Part shown: piece after piece, positions 10,301 through 24,371 of the stretch
Layout of the letters: every line of letters begins with the position of its first letter
Numbering within the stretch: position 1 is the stretch's first letter
NCBI GenBank assembly: GCA_028583605.1
Contig: CM053325.1
Location: 37,623,435 to 37,687,434 of the forward strand
DNA length: 64,000 nt
Source: Dastarcus helophoroides
Lineage: Eukaryota; Arthropoda; Insecta; Coleoptera; Bothrideridae
Reading direction: 5' to 3'
Position numbers and translations under genes: made by a program
The notes under the pieces: model-generated
Told to the model about the DNA's origin: nothing
Database searches by the model: none
Seen by the model: only the letters and a program-made list of their open reading frames with translations

Positions 10301-12555
10301 TTCTGAGCCTAAACTTGCAATGCTTCCCCTTTTAATAAAATGACGATTTCAAATTCTAAAGCTACATATTTTAATAATTTTGAATTTTGAGTTTTAAAAT
10401 CAAAATACCAAAATGTAGTTAACCTTGAAATTGAGGTAATTCGAAATTTTACGAATTTTTGATATCGTCTTTTTTTCGAAAATTTAATGTTTTTTTGAGA
10501 ATTCTGAGTTGGAGCTTGCAATTTTTATTTATTTGCAGAAATTTTGACCACTTTATTTCAGAAATTTTAAATTTTTTTATTCGAAATTTCGATTTTTTTC
10601 TGAAATTTGATTTGTTTGGTAAATTTTCAGTTTTTTCTTTTTTTCTTCTATTAAAAATTTTAATGTTTTTTATTTATCTTAAGAATTCACGTTGAAATTG
10701 ACAATTTCATTATTCTAATAATTTCGACTTTCTCTAGACGTGTGGAAATTTTTGTTTTTGTTTTTAAGATCATAACTTTTTCTTAAAATTCCAAATTGTA
10801 AATGTACAATTTGAAATCTGGACTTTCCAAAAATTTTGGATTCTTAAACGAACTTTTAGGAAAAAAAGGGCAATTTCGGTATAAAATCATGAGTGTTATA
10901 TATTTTTTTTATGTTTACTCTTCAACTGAAAACGTATTTATTAATCAGTTGGTTGTTATTTTATTGGACAATGAAACACTCACCAACGTCACAGATGATT
11001 TCTTTCTTTAAGGTATTGAATGAATCAATTTTTGTTAAATATAATTTAGACGTTATACTGCTCACATATCAACATTTTCTTTTTAAAATTTGATTTTTAT
11101 TTTAGAATCCTCCTTTTTTTAGACGATTCATCCAAAATTTTGACCTATTTTCAAAATTTTGACCTTTTTAAAATTTCCACTATTTTAAAAACTTTTGCTA
11201 TTCTGAAAATTTCAACGTTTCTTTTTTAAATTTTTTAAAAATTTTAATTTTTTTAACAATTTTTATCTGTTTTTAAAACTGTCTTTCTGAAATGGTTACA
11301 ATTTTTTCAGATTTTCAATTTTATTTCAAAATGTTTACTTTTTCTAGCAAAATATAACTTAACATAATTTTTTTCTGAAATTTTGACTTTTCTGACAAGT
11401 CTTGACTTTCTTCAAAACTTTTTGAATATGTCGAAATTTTCTGAAAATTAAACTTTGACGATTTTCAATTTTTTTCCAATTTTTGGCATTTTAATAAAAT
11501 TTAAACATTTTTTGACCTGTTGGACTTTTCCAAATTTTAATTTCGTTAAAATAAAACTCTTTTCTCTTGTCCAAATTTTAAGTGGTTTTAGAACTTTCGA
11601 TCCTATTTCCCTGAAAAAAATTATAACATGGACCCTGCAGTGTTCTATCACAATCAATTTGTTTTTCTTTGCTACCTTTAATAGTTTAGCATATAGATTG
11701 CTTAGAAAAAAAAGGTGCCTGAGGAAGGTTTTTTTTTATTTTCCTCCATGGTAACCGAAGATGAAGGGGAGAAATCCATCTACATTAATTTCTAACGACA
11801 TTGATCACAATATAGGTTCCCGGTGAAGGTAATTTCGCTATGGAAGTACTGCTAGACCCTTTTAACTTTCCATTATTTTGACTATTTTTCAAATTTGTCT
11901 GTACATTTTTTTTTAATTTTACCAAACATACATATATACATATTTGAAATTTAAAAATACTATTTCAAATTTTCAGTCCTTTTACATTTTTTGTGATTTT
12001 TCTTAAAATTCTGCAATTTTTTCAAATGCTCGAATTTTTTAAACCTGTCGACATTTTAAAAATTTGGCCTCTTTTAAATCATGTTTGATCATTTTTTTCA
12101 AAAGCTTACCTATCAAAATTTCTAAAAATTAATTTTCTATTATTTCAATTTTTTCAAAATTATTCCTATAGTACATATTTTTCAAATTTTAAAAAGTTTT
12201 ATTTTTTTGTTAAAAATTTTGCCACTTTTCCAAATTCTCGATTTGTTACGTGTCTGCTGTTTGAAGAAGTGGCCATTTTTTAAATTTTCTTTCAAAGTTA
12301 CATTTTTTTTGGAAATTTCCATAAAAATTTTCAAAATTAAGACTTTAAAATCTTAAAATTTTTTGTTTTGTTTTTAATTTTAGGTTTTTTTTTAATTTTC
12401 GACTTTTTAAAAATCTTAAAATACAGTTTTTTTTTCTGGCATTTTTTTAAAATTTCCTATTCAACCTTATTTAAAATTTCAAAGAAGAGAATTATAAAAA
12501 AAATAGTATAAATATCAAGGATTAACTTCGAAGAAGAAAAAAATTTTGAAATGAA
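10301..12555. repeat. T-rich degenerate array (AAATTTCGACTTTTT family)
   Basis: Long T-rich sequence in which 'AAAATTT(C/T)GACTTTTT' variants recur at loose 25-35-base spacing. Short frames here encode phenylalanine/lysine-rich strings typical of the composition rather than proteins. A more complex patch (about 11690-11870) interrupts it without a recognisable feature. Confidence 0.6.
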
Positions 12556-12562
12556 GGTTTAA

Positions 12563-12803
12563 CTCTTTCGCGACGTGATATTCTCCTATTTTAAGTATGT
12601 CCATAAGGCGGGCAGTTTTCGAGGTTTAAGGAATCGTATGGTCTTCGTCGTTATAGCATACATTTACTGAAAAAGTACTAATAATCGACGTCTCTACAAG
12701 AATATTGTACTAAATTAAAAATATAATTCGGATAAATACAATCTTCAACTATTTGTCAAATTTTTTTTTAATACGGGAATATACGGTCTTCGGCGCAAAA
12801 GAG
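12563..12803. mobile_element. piggyBac-type miniature element with TTAA target
   Basis: TTAA at 12559-12562 and 12804-12807 flanks inverted ends 'CTCTTTCGCGACG' and (inverse) 'CTCTTTTGCGCCG'. Weaker inverted similarity continues inward ('ATATTC'-containing blocks on both sides). The 241-bp length, TTAA duplication and CTCTTT-type terminus fit non-autonomous piggyBac-superfamily elements. There is no coding capacity. Confidence 0.72.
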
Positions 12804-12899
12804 TTAATGTTATTTATTTCCTTCTTTGTGCTTACAGAATTACCGTGTACCTGAGAAATTAGTCATGTCAAGAAAATGAAGAAAAAAGATTATTGTACC

Positions 12900-14800
12900 A
12901 AATCAAGGAAAAAACCACTCAAGTCTTTGATCTCGTAACTCGAAATTTTATTTCAAAAAATTAAATCTCATTATAAAATTTCAATTTTTTTTTGTCGAGT
13001 TCAAAGTCAAAATTTCGGGTTTAAATTAAAAATTTTGAGCTTGTTTAATGTTATATTTCAATAAAAAATTAATAGATTTGAAAAAAATCACTTTTAACGG
13101 AAATTGAATATTTTAAAAATGTATTACTTATTCATTTTAAAATGTAACAAAAAAGTCAACATCATAATTTTATTAAAAACACCAAATATTTTAGTTTTTC
13201 TAGCAATCCTAAATCAAAATTTAAGGTTTAAACATGAAATTTTCAAGCTTTGAAGTTTGACATTTTCTTTACAAATTCTTAATTATCACATTTTTTTCCT
13301 TAAGAACTTCGGTGCACATCTAATTGTTTTTGAACGTTGACTTTGTCAAACTTCTCTGTATAAATTGGACTCGATTTTAATTTTTTAGGTCGTAATTTTA
13401 AGTGCTTATCGATAATTTAACTTTTTAACGAAATTTTATGGATTTTAATTAAATTGAAGGGGGGCGTCATTTTAAAGTTTGTTAAATTTTGAAGAGAGGA
13501 ACTCGAAGTGTGTAAAAACAAATTGACGAAAATACTAAAAGCTCTTTTACAATTTTATATTTGTGTCTAACAATATAGGCTCAAAATGTTGAGAAAAATT
13601 TTGAAATTCTGAATTTTCTTCGAAACTTCGAAAGAGCTCGTTTCGAGGTGCATTCGACCTATTATTATATTTTAAATTATAACTTTAAAATCTGACTCAA
13701 TTTAAAACTTTTTTTGGTTTTGACCTTCTCGGTTTTCTTTTCACAACGAAATGTTTATAAATAAAAATATTCTGCTGGACTTAGAATCTGAAGAAGCAAT
13801 TGAATTTATGATAAAATAAGAATAACTTTTTGGGAATAAATAATAATTTTCAAATTTTTTTGTAACATTTTAGATTAAAAACATTCACATTATTTTAAGT
13901 TTTTTACTTTTTCCTCAAAATATTGTTGGATTTTGTTAATGTATTTTCTTCTATTTTTTGAAATTGAGCTCCTCTTGTTACGAAAACGTTGAAATTAATA
14001 AAACCAAATCAAATTCTAGCACAATATTTTAAGAAAGACATAAAAATTATGGCATAGTTGTTTTTCTATAAACAAACTTCAAATGTGAAATTGGAATTTT
14101 TACAAGAATTCATATATTTGACTCCAGTTTTCGCAAAGGTTAAAATATATAAATGAAAGTCTATATATTGACAACTGTTTTATACAAATCCAAATTGTGG
14201 CTTTGACCTAATATGAAGAATTTTTTAAGATTTTTTCCTGTTTATCTCAAAATTTCCACTGTTTTTTTAAATTTTGATTAAGAAATAAAAGTAAATAAAA
14301 CTGTATGCCTAAACTCGAAACGTTGAGTATTCATATTTTCGTAAAAATTTTATAATTTTTTTATTAATTATTTTATTTTTGCAAATTAAATTTTTCCGAA
14401 GAGAAAAAATTAATGAAAACTTTAATTTTAAACAGTTTTAAGCTAGATGATAAATAATATGTAAATTTTCACAAAAGTGTCGTATTTAATAATTTCCAGA
14501 TTTAACTTGGAATTTCGACAAAAAATCAAATATTCCACTTTTTTTAAAACCTAAATTTTTAGAAGAACAATTAAAAGTTTTTGGATAAGATATTAACATT
14601 ATTTTAACTTTGGCCCAAAATTTATGCTTTTTATAAAGATTAACCTCATTAACACTAAATTTGAAATTTTAACTTTTTGTTCGAATGGACAAGCGCCAAT
14701 AACAAAATAATTTTGAAAATTTAAAAATTCTGGCACAATTTTAAAAAAATAAGTATTTAAATTTTATGAACTATTTAAATAATAATAAGAAACCTTTCTT
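12900..14800. repeat. AT-rich low-complexity tract, mixed orientation
   Basis: A continuation of the degenerate A/T family, with shorter blocks in both orientations and less regular spacing than the neighbours. No reading frame or other feature supported. Confidence 0.45.
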
Positions 14801-17640
14801 GCTTCCCTCTAAATCAGTTTCCATATATTTATAAAAAGTTACGACACAACATCGTCTTCAGTACATAATATTTAGGTGACTATTTTCTAGTAAATGTCTT
14901 TTCAAATTTATATCTCTGGTATATTATCTAAGCAACTAATGATCATTTACTCAGAAAATGCATTTAAAGCATTCTATGAATTTTGCACCACATATGGTTT
15001 AAAATTTTATAATAAATAATTGAGATCAAACTGGAACATGAATTCAGTTATTTCGAAATATGTTTTTAGCTTTTTACAGCAAAGGGAAGAATATTTAACG
15101 TAATCCTAAAAAATGCACTTTTTAAAATTTCATTAACAATCAAGATCGCGAATTTCATCGATACCCAGAATTTATATTTGGTGCAACGAAAAATTAACCA
15201 TTTAAAATTCAAGACTCCAATAAGCGACGAGGCAAGAGATTGTTTTAGAACGCCACTTACCTTCACAAAGAATGTACTATTATTTTATTTTAAATAGGTT
15301 ATTTCAGCTAAAACATTAAATGTACATAAAATATTTAACTGTATTTAGACTAACTTTTTTTTGGTTGTCTTTTTTTACTTTAACCATTCCATTGGGAGCC
15401 CTAGATCCAAAATATACAAGTTTGTCATAGTTCGTCACAGATTGTGACTAGATGAGAAAGAAATCTATTCATAAATAAAGAAATGCTTACAGCGGGAGTC
15501 TTTTATTAGCTATTAATTTTAATAAATTCTAAGACACAACGGGTTATTGGGTATTAAAGTCTCGTAAAGGCATTTGATAGTGGTGACACTGTTTTATTAC
15601 ACTCTTGCTTTTCCTATTCGTATACCAAAAAGCAATAGTGGCCATAAATATTGATAAAGATGAAGAAACCATTATTTATAGTATTGTTTTCTTTCAATGT
15701 GGTGACTTTTATTATTAATATACGCATAACACTTTACGTGTGGTCAACTCTATCGAACCCTATTATACTAGATGCACAAATAGAATAGACTTGGCTTTTT
15801 AAAATGCATTCCAAAATAATAATTTATTGACTAAAGTAAAAATTTCGACAGCTGAAATCGAAAACCTCGACAAATTCTCCTATTAGTAACCACAGATGCA
15901 GTAATCCTTAATCCAAATGAACTTTAACTATTTTTGTAATTATTCAGTGATTTATTTATGGAATGATTTTATATGCCCAAGGATTTAACATTTACCATTT
16001 AAAATCATTCTAAGGAAGGACAGCTAGAAGTGAAAATAAACTGATTATTTTAAAATTCTTACATTCGTTACCGATAGTTCAAAATTACTAAAAAACCAAT
16101 AAAGCAATTTAAACAAATTAGTAAAATTCTTCGGGGTTTTCATCATTCAATTTTATAATCGCTTCAGCAAATATCATTAATATTACAATTAAGTAATTAA
16201 AGCTTTACATCAGCTTAATTGTAAATGAAAGAACGAAATGTCAAATTATTTTAATAACAAAAAGGAGTTATTAGATAAAAATCAATTTTAACGTGTGCTG
16301 TTGAAAAATGTGCAATTTAGACAAGCCATAATATGTCTAAAATTATTGATGAGATTTCATGATGTTGCGATGAACTAATAATTATTTAGAAACATAATAT
16401 CTATGTTAAGGATAAATAAAAGGTTTGTTATTACATATTTATTCAGCAATATGATTTATGTTTTCTGTGCCTACTGACGTTATCATTTCATCTCGGAATA
16501 ATTAATTTGTCCGTCAGTGGACCATTCAACAAGCTTACGCTTTAATTTCATTGTGTTTTATTTTTTATATCGTTCAAAAGAAATAAACAATAGGGAGAAA
16601 TTAATCAATCGTTTTATTATTAAGTGGGCCATAATTGATTGGTCGCATTCACGTATGAAAAACAAGCAATTCCTGATTGAGTTAAATCTACGTGTATTAA
16701 TAATTTGGAATCTTTGAATGGCTAGTTCTCTTAAGGGTAGTACAACACATTCAGTCACTGTATTTTATTGTAAAATATAGTAAGATATACTCCCAATTAG
16801 AACTTGATATAAACCAAAACCATGTATATTAACTGTGTTCAGCAACTACTTCTAAGATCTTCTGTTTTCCGTTTGACATTCCTACTCAAAATCAAATATC
16901 GTAAGAAGGAATTGCGCTCATAAAAAACAAAAATATTGAACTATTCGGGCTGAGTATTACATTTTGAAAATCTTATTTGACTATTCCAATAGCTGCACAT
17001 CTGCCCCGACAATAGTTCAGCGGCACACGGCCGCCGTCTCTTTCCATATTCCATATTCCAAACGCGTTGCATCCGGCGACAGTCGCTCGCTTGAATCTTT
17101 ACATAAATCAGGTTGTTCGTCGCTATGGATTTTGCCTTTAGCTTAACGCATTTGCGATGCCTAATTTAAATACACAACAATAATACACTTACGATCGTTT
17201 TTATTCAAAGAGTGTTTACGATATCCTATCCTACGAGGATTTTAGTGAATAAAATATGATACGTCAGAGGAAACAATAATTTATCTAGTCCACATGACTT
17301 CCGTCAAAATAAGATCTGATTTACTATGTACATGTGAAAGATAAGCAATTAGGGGAATTAAATAAGAATGAAATTTGATAAAATATAATAGTTATTTCTG
17401 CCACGGTGTTTACGAACTCTTCAGCAGAAAACGATTTACTACTAAGCATTCAATTATATGGTAATTTTATGAAATCTTTTGCGCATAGATAGAAATTATT
17501 CATTGATCTTAAAATGCGGGGACAAATCAACGACAAATATTAAACCCAGTTTCCGGTAACGTTTCGTTCTTAAAAATACCACCCATTTTTGAGCTTGAGT
17601 TTATTGCATGGCTTGAAAATGAAATGGTCGTTATTTTTTA
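14801..17640. other. Unassigned, more complex sequence; small GC-rich patch near 17.0 kb
   Basis: No domain-bearing frame is present. Between about 16980 and 17120 the GC content rises and contains 'GGCACACGGCCGCCGTC' and 'GCATCCGGCGACAGTCGC'. That patch could be a regulatory element or untranslated exon, but nothing in the sequence decides this. The 60-66-codon frames around 16517-16758 and 16964-17146 are not recognisable. Confidence 0.35.
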
Positions 17641-18990
17641 AACTTGGAAGGCATAATTGAAATTATTCTGTTTGGTGGCACCTAGACTAAGAACGACTAG
17701 CACTGATATTATTCAATGAAATTAAATGACAAAATGAATTTCAAGAGGTAAGTTTGTTTCCTAATCGCCTATTGGAGTCTCCATTTTCAAATAACGAAAT
17801 GAGTATTTCAACGTTAAAATTACCATCTGAATGATAAGTAATTATCATATTTACCTACGTCAAGCACCTATTTTACCTCTGAAATTAGTTGTTAAATGTT
17901 AGAAATCTAAAAAGGAAAATCGTATAAGATCACTCGTGCGCCTGTTTGTCTGTGGCAATCTACTACCTCGGTAATTAGCAATGGTATAAGCAATTATAGA
18001 ATTCAACTATCTCTGTAAATCTTAAAAAGAAGTAGAGAATGAGTTTCAAAATAAGTAAATTGTTACCTAATTTTGTATTGGGATCTGCACTGTCAATTGG
18101 TGTATTTAGCCTAACGTTAAAGTTGCCATTTGAAAAAGGAAAAATAAAAGTAATTATATGCTCCAAGCACTTGTTTCTTTTGTGGAATGAAGTTATTTAA
18201 ACTTTAGGGTTACGTTATCTTAAAAGAAAATATATAAAGATTCATCGTGCGTCCATCTACCTGTTCATCTATCACATTCGATTAACTCGGAAACTAGCGA
18301 TGACGTACACCAGTGTTTCCCAAATAGTGGGTCACGACCCGATACCAAGCCTCAAAAATAAAATACCGGGTCGCATCTTCGTACTTGCAAATGTTCAATT
18401 TTTACACACTAAAAAAGTTTATAAAATCGTGGATTGCCGAAGATACTTATTGAAAACAACCAACCTAGAACAACATAAATGTAAAAAACGCTAATATAAA
18501 TAGTTGCAGTATTTAACCAACATTGAAATTATTTTAGGGAAATACAAAACAATGAGTTTTGAAAATAAAGTTTGCTCTCTGGTCGTCTATTGGAGTCTCC
18601 GCTTTCAAATCACGAATTTAACATTTCAGTAATAAGCTCACTATCTGAATGACCAGAAATGATGGTTTTTATACTTTAAGCACTTATTTTGCTTGCTGAA
18701 TTAAATTGTACATTAGGGTTAGGTATTTCAAAAGAAAAACATATAATTCTATCTGCCTATCCATTGGTCACAATCGATTACCTCGGAAGCTATAAATGGT
18801 ATATCTAATGAAACTTGACCAGCACTGATTTTATGTAAGAAAATTAAGTTAGTTTCAGAAGTTGATTTTCTTTCCTAATCGCCTATTGGACTTTTCACTT
18901 TCCAATGGCGAACTTCGTACTTCAGCGATAAATTTACTATTTAAATGATAATGTTTTAAGTACCTGTGCCCCCAAGTATTTGTGTTTTTA
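17640..18990. repeat. Four-copy tandem repeat, unit about 305 bp
   Basis: The landmark 'CTATTGGAGTCTCC' (or variant) occurs at about 17768, 18074, 18586 and 18891, and each is followed by the same order of blocks: a 'TCAAAT' stretch, 'ATCTGAATGA', 'AAGCAC' and then 'TCGGAAACTAGC'-like sequence. Spacings are 306, 512 and 305 bases. The long spacing is explained by an insertion of about 206 bases that begins with a hAT-like terminus at 18311. The copies are well diverged, so the array is old. Confidence 0.75.
18311..18510. mobile_element. hAT-like miniature insertion in copy 2 of the 305-bp repeat
   Basis: 'CAGTGTTTCCCAAATAGTGG' followed by 'GTCACGACCC' is a typical hAT-superfamily terminus. 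The expected inverted right end is not clear, so the right edge (about 18510) is inferred from the 206-bp excess in the tandem-repeat spacing. No 8-bp target duplication could be recognised. There is no coding capacity. Confidence 0.55.
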
Positions 18991-20904
18991 GGATTTTGTC
19001 TTTTGAAAAGATAAAATTATGAACTAGATTATAAGTACTCGATGCAGTTCTAATTCATTTTGGTATATCATCAGTTTGTCTATTCATATAAGACTGACCC
19101 AAATGATCTTCTTTCGCCTTTCCTTGGATAATTAAAACGGGGGACTTGTTTTTGTTGGAAACGCCTTTCGCGTCAAATATATTCATAACGCACTTTAGCC
19201 TCCAACAATCATCATATGAGAAAGTGGCGAGGTGCACATATACTCACTACCAAGCTTCTGCCCTATAGGCATTTCAACCATGTCGGTCGAGGAGATATTA
19301 TCATTAAATATGATGTATACGTAATTTATACATTTATCTGGTGCTACTGTGCGCTTACTAATTTGCCCACGGGGCCAACTTGCCATAATGGCTTCACATT
19401 TAAAAGCAACAACTAACCGGAGTCGACAATTTGATAATTTATTTAAATGTTCCCTGTTTTTAGTAACACGCAAAGTTTACTTGTAAATAATCGATTGCTT
19501 ATACGATGTTTCCTAATAACATTGAAAAATCAGTGTTCTTTTGTATTCGAGTGCATACACGTATTCTAATAATATTCGTATATTATAAATGTGATAATAA
19601 AATTGAATGTTTTATTGAGAGCTGAAGTTTAAAAATTTACAAATAAAAAATCCACAGTTAGCCGTTTTGATAATAATTATATCAGCGGTTGTCGCGTTGT
19701 GTTTTCTGCAGAATTTAAGTATATGTAAAAATTTTTTGTGATGAATTATTAACAATTTTCATACTTGAGAAATAGAATTAATTTTAAAAAACGCAAAAAT
19801 AATGCTAAGTGATTATTTTGAAATAAGGGTCAATATTTCTGGAGTTAGTTATTTAAAAATATAAGATAAAAAGTAGCCCATTTGGTTTGCTAGGCTACAA
19901 GAAACCTCTTTGCTAATTTACGTTAAAATTATTTAAGCAGTTAAGTTGTAAATGGATAGCTTACAGGCAGGCCAGATTAAAGAACCAGCAAAGAAATGGA
20001 TGGTTACACCCGCAAACAAATAAACAGACTGAAGAAATGGTTATTTTTGTCATCCCTGAATTCTAAATTTATTTTTTTAGTTCGATTTAACCAATATTTC
20101 TTAAACTAGAGCCGAGTTGATGAAAGTACAGTTACTAACAAACGGCTCCCATTGGAGAACGAAACGCGTAAAAATGAATCGTTATAGCGCTAATCTACGC
20201 GAGTATTACATTATTCGAACACGAATGCTATTTGTTATAGTTAGAAACAAACATAATGCAATAGTATTCTCGATTTTCTTCGGTTGTCACTCATAGACAG
20301 TATGTTCACATTGTGAGTTGAGTTAAAGGCGGTCTAAAATCGTGAACATCTGTCAGAAGTTAACATAATAACTAAGATGAAATGCCCGGTTCTCAGTGAC
20401 TTGCTAATTAAATCTCACATCAAGCCGGGTCGTAGAGCGCGGATATGCCGGCCCGACATGTTTGAAACCATCTAGACAACCGTGAACGTACCGGAACATT
20501 CAATATTGTGCATGCAATAACGTAACTGTTCCATATGTTTCATTCTTTCACCTGCGGTCTTTTTGACAATTATACATTTCCATGGAAAAGCTATCTAATT
20601 AGGATGCAGCGTTTCTTCGAAGAGATGCTCGGGAATGCTTTCTATTACGCTTCCTGAAAACTGTGCACAAAAACAGTATTGTGGCAGATGGTTTGTAAGT
20701 CCAAGATTTGGAAAAAGCTTACACAATACGTAGAGGTTCCAAGCTTAGAGAAGTCAACAGTAATTTTTACAATATTAACAAAAGTTAAGCTTTATTGTTG
20801 CAACTATTGAACTCAAAGTCGGTTGAAGTTGCAATTATTAATATGATATTATTAGTTCAACTTACATTTGTAAATTCGACCTGAAATTCTACCTACTATT
20901 AAGC
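18991..20904. other. Unassigned sequence
   Basis: Both strands carry overlapping frames at 19195-19473 (92 codons, minus) and 19216-19416 (plus) with no family resemblance I can name. No repeat ends found. Confidence 0.35.
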
Positions 20905-21130
20905 TCAACGAGCAATTGAAACTTTTGTTGATGAGTTTCAAATTGATTTGAATCTCAACGCAGATAAATTCGATTCTTCTTTTGCTAATCAATTAAGATT
21001 AGCATGCTTGAGAATGTCATTCCTGCTGGCAAAATAGTATTGCGTTATAATTTAGTAACTGGCTACGTGGAAATGGGTACACCTTCTTTGAACTTAATCC
21101 TAAATTTGGTTTGGTGCTTTAGAGAGGTAT
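20905..21130 (+). repeat. Dispersed repeat, copy 1, with coding-like remnant
   Basis: About 190 bases are shared with 24372-24565. In the shared part the same frame is open in both copies and begins with the peptide 'DLNLNAD', followed by 'SFAN' and 'LLAK'; differences between the copies are largely substitutions that keep the frame open until a TAG in this copy. This suggests a fragment of an old mobile-element protein. The family is not recognised. Confidence 0.45.
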
Positions 21131-21779
21131 TCGAAATACAAAATCGGCAATTTTATTTACATGATCAATTTATTAGAGCTTCCTTTTCTTCTTGTGGTAG
21201 TTATTTCATGTTTGATTGAAAAGATTATCGCACCAGATCAACATACAAGGCATTAAAGAATCCCAGTAACATTTAAGAGAAATTGCCAATCACGACACGC
21301 ACAACATCACCGGAGTGATCTATAAATTTCAAACTCAATTTACATTAAACGAACCCATTTATTGGAAATATTTACGATTCCTGTAATTGGACTTAAAAAG
21401 CAAATAATACGTTTTAGAAGCTTCCCGGCTAATGATTCCTAAAGTTCATCGATGTGTTCTGATCGATTGGTTTTATCGAAAGTGTGAGAAATGATCTAAG
21501 CATATATTTAGTCCGATTAACGCGAAATTACCCACGCAGAAGTGCCCGAGCACGAATGCCAATAATTCCGCAAAAGTCCCTAACAATGTGACGGGATTTT
21601 GAGATCGAGTCGTGCCGCCGCATCCAGCAATTTGACCTCTTTGAATCGACCGCAATCCGAACCTGTTGCTTTGCGAAATTTTTTCGATTTTGTTGACTAC
21701 TGTTATATTATTTTTTTAGCGATCATGTAATTTTATATACTTAACAATCAGAAGTTTTAGTTTAACTCCTGACGGTAAT
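21131..21779. other. Unassigned sequence with a moderately GC-rich patch
   Basis: The stretch 21440-21660 is less AT-rich and has a 60-codon minus-strand frame without recognisable domain. It could be conserved noncoding sequence; nothing more can be said from the sequence. Confidence 0.3.
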
Positions 21780-23078
21780 TCCGTCACTTTGGAACCAAAT
21801 TTCTGTATTATTTATATTCAAAGCTAAGAAATGTACTAGTTAACAACTAAAAATACTAAAACAAGAATTAATATACAAAAAACTTGTCTCAGATCTAGAA
21901 ATCTTTTCTTGTTTAAAAGCATCGCTTTTATTCTGACTCTGCAACAGTTCTGTATAAAAAAGTTATATGTTTGAACTAAATTTGATAATCCGTGGTAGAA
22001 TAGTAGCAGAAAACGTCAAGAGAAGTGATAACAGCTTAATAAACACACTCCCTTAAGAAATAAAAATCCTCAAAATTTTTAAAATAACGATGCTTGCCTA
22101 GACGGAAAGCTTAGACTTTACTGAATATATGCAGAATTTTGGGGCGTTGGAATCAGAAATAGTAAGCTGGTTTGTAAATATCGGGAATATGAGGTTAGTA
22201 TATTATCGGGCAACAAAAAGATTAGTTGTTTAAGGGTATATTTTGCGTGATTTTGAGCAAACACGTAATGACCTAAATGATTTCAAAATTTCAATTCTAA
22301 TTTAGGCTCTTTAAAATATACTTAAAATTATATTTCTTCATTTTTCAAATTGTTTTGATTTGAAACTGAAATTAAATTTTACGTAAAATAAAATAATAAA
22401 TAAATTTCATCTCAGCTAATATCCTGAATTTTTTTTTCATATAAATAAAGTCTTTTTCATTTTCATATCGTCTAGCTTCAAAGCTAAGATGAACGTCAAA
22501 ATGTACCACATAACAACATACAATATAAAAACATGACATCACTATGTTAAGGAAGCTTTTTGAAGATGTAAAAAGAACTTTTTGCTTAACAACGTCACTT
22601 TGATTCTGATTCTGCGACCATTTTCTCAATCAGTCTTTATTTTTGAAGTAAATTAAATTAACTAAGGCAAAAAATACTATCTAATAGTAAAGAAAGGACA
22701 ACAGCATCAACAACAAAGTCATTAAAGGGCCAAAAATACTCAAAAATATGATAGATATTGATGCTCGCGTAGGCAGGAAACCTAAATTTTATTGAAAATA
22801 TCTGGACTGATAGTGCCCTACAATTAGAAATAAAGGTCCTATGAAATCCATGAAACAATAAGGAGGTAGAAAAAAATATTTAAAGTTATTTTGATCAACA
22901 CATAACGAGAATCTTTACAGCTTCTAATCGTATAAGGTCTGCTCTTCAAATCAAAATATCAAATACCAAAGTTCTTTAATTTACAAATTATTTGGATTTT
23001 AAAGTTTAAATAAAATTCTACTCGATGACGAATAATTATATTGTAACAAAATAAAGTTATAAAATTTGTATTATTGAT

Positions 23079-23389
23079 TGTGTAAGGAACTCTCTAGAAA
23101 CATTTGATGGGAAGCGGCCACGAAAATAAATCATACGGAAGATAAGGGTTTTCGCAAGCGATAAGTCTTAACTGTACAAAGTTCCGTTCTAGAAACCGGA
23201 ACTGTACCTATAAATACGCGGTCGCCTTTCCCTCAGTCAATCAGTTAACAGTTAGTCAGTTGGTTAAAGTAAATTGGATAGTCGGATAGACAAGTAGTTA
23301 GCTAGTTTAGTAAAATATAATCGTAGTGTTCCGAAATGAAGTGTTTACAATTCACGAAGTTTTAATTTTCAAACCGATAATGCACAATA
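23079..23389 (+). mobile_element. Solo LTR, copy 1
   Basis: The block aligns over its length with 33752-34059. It has a TG start ('TGTGTAAG'), a TATA box (TATAAATA at 23209-23216) followed by 'CGCGGTCGCCTTTCCCTCAG', and a terminal 'CAAACCGATAATGC' block. In the other copies an AATAAA polyadenylation signal follows; here it has mutated to AATGAA. No internal retrotransposon sequence adjoins it, so it is a solo LTR left by recombination. It interrupts the 600-bp repeat cluster. No clear target duplication. The superfamily is not determined. Confidence 0.72.
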
Positions 23390-24371
23390 ATATATTTCTT
23401 CTTTGCATTGAAAATCCTCTTCTATCAAAATAAATTCAAGTATTTTATTTTACATTGTTTAGATTTTAATGATAAAAAATGAACATCAAAAGGTGTCGCA
23501 TAACTGCAGAAATTTTTTAAAACATCACCAATAAATGAAACAAACTCGGAGCCCCAAAGCGCTTGCCATGCTGCTTAATACTTTTACTCGATTCTGTAAC
23601 AATTCTTTACAAAAATCTTTATTTTGGAATTAGTTCGATAAGCCGTCGCAACATAACAGCAAGTAATACCAAAAAAGCGACAACAGTGTCTTAAATATAG
23701 TCCTTAAAGAACTAAAAACCGACAAAGAAGATATAGGTACTCGCATAGACTAAAAAGATGTAGAGAGAGAGATTAAGAACTTGTGACCAAAAAAGGGGCT
23801 TGCAACGAAAAGAAAATAGATTAGTAGTATTTTAGGTGATTTAGATTGAACAAAATAACATGAATCACTACAGCTTTTAATTGTAATTTCTGGTTTTTGA
23901 AGCGAATTTCCTTCTACTATAAATACAATTTCTACAATTTTCGAATTTTTTTGATGCAAACCTAAAATGAAATTTTACCTAATGACGTAGAATATCATTC
24001 AATGATGTAAAATTTCATTTCAAATTTAAATTAAAATTTCTTCAAAATGAAATTTCTTTCATTTTCATCCTGCTTAATTTCGAAGCTAAAACAAATTTCA
24101 AAATATGCCACATGAAAACAGAAAATTGCAAAATACCAATACGTTAAACAAATTCGCAGATATGGAAATTTCTCCTCCCAAAGGGTATCGCTTTTATTGT
24201 TTTTCCAACTGTTTTCAATATATAATCAAATGTTTGGAATGAATTTAACAATAAAGTGGTAGTATAATAGCAGAAAATATCAGCCGAGTGACAACAGCGT
24301 TTTAAATAAAGTCCTAGAATTGCTAGGTCCAAAGAAGGTTTCACCCCTTTACCACATCATCGATACAGTAT

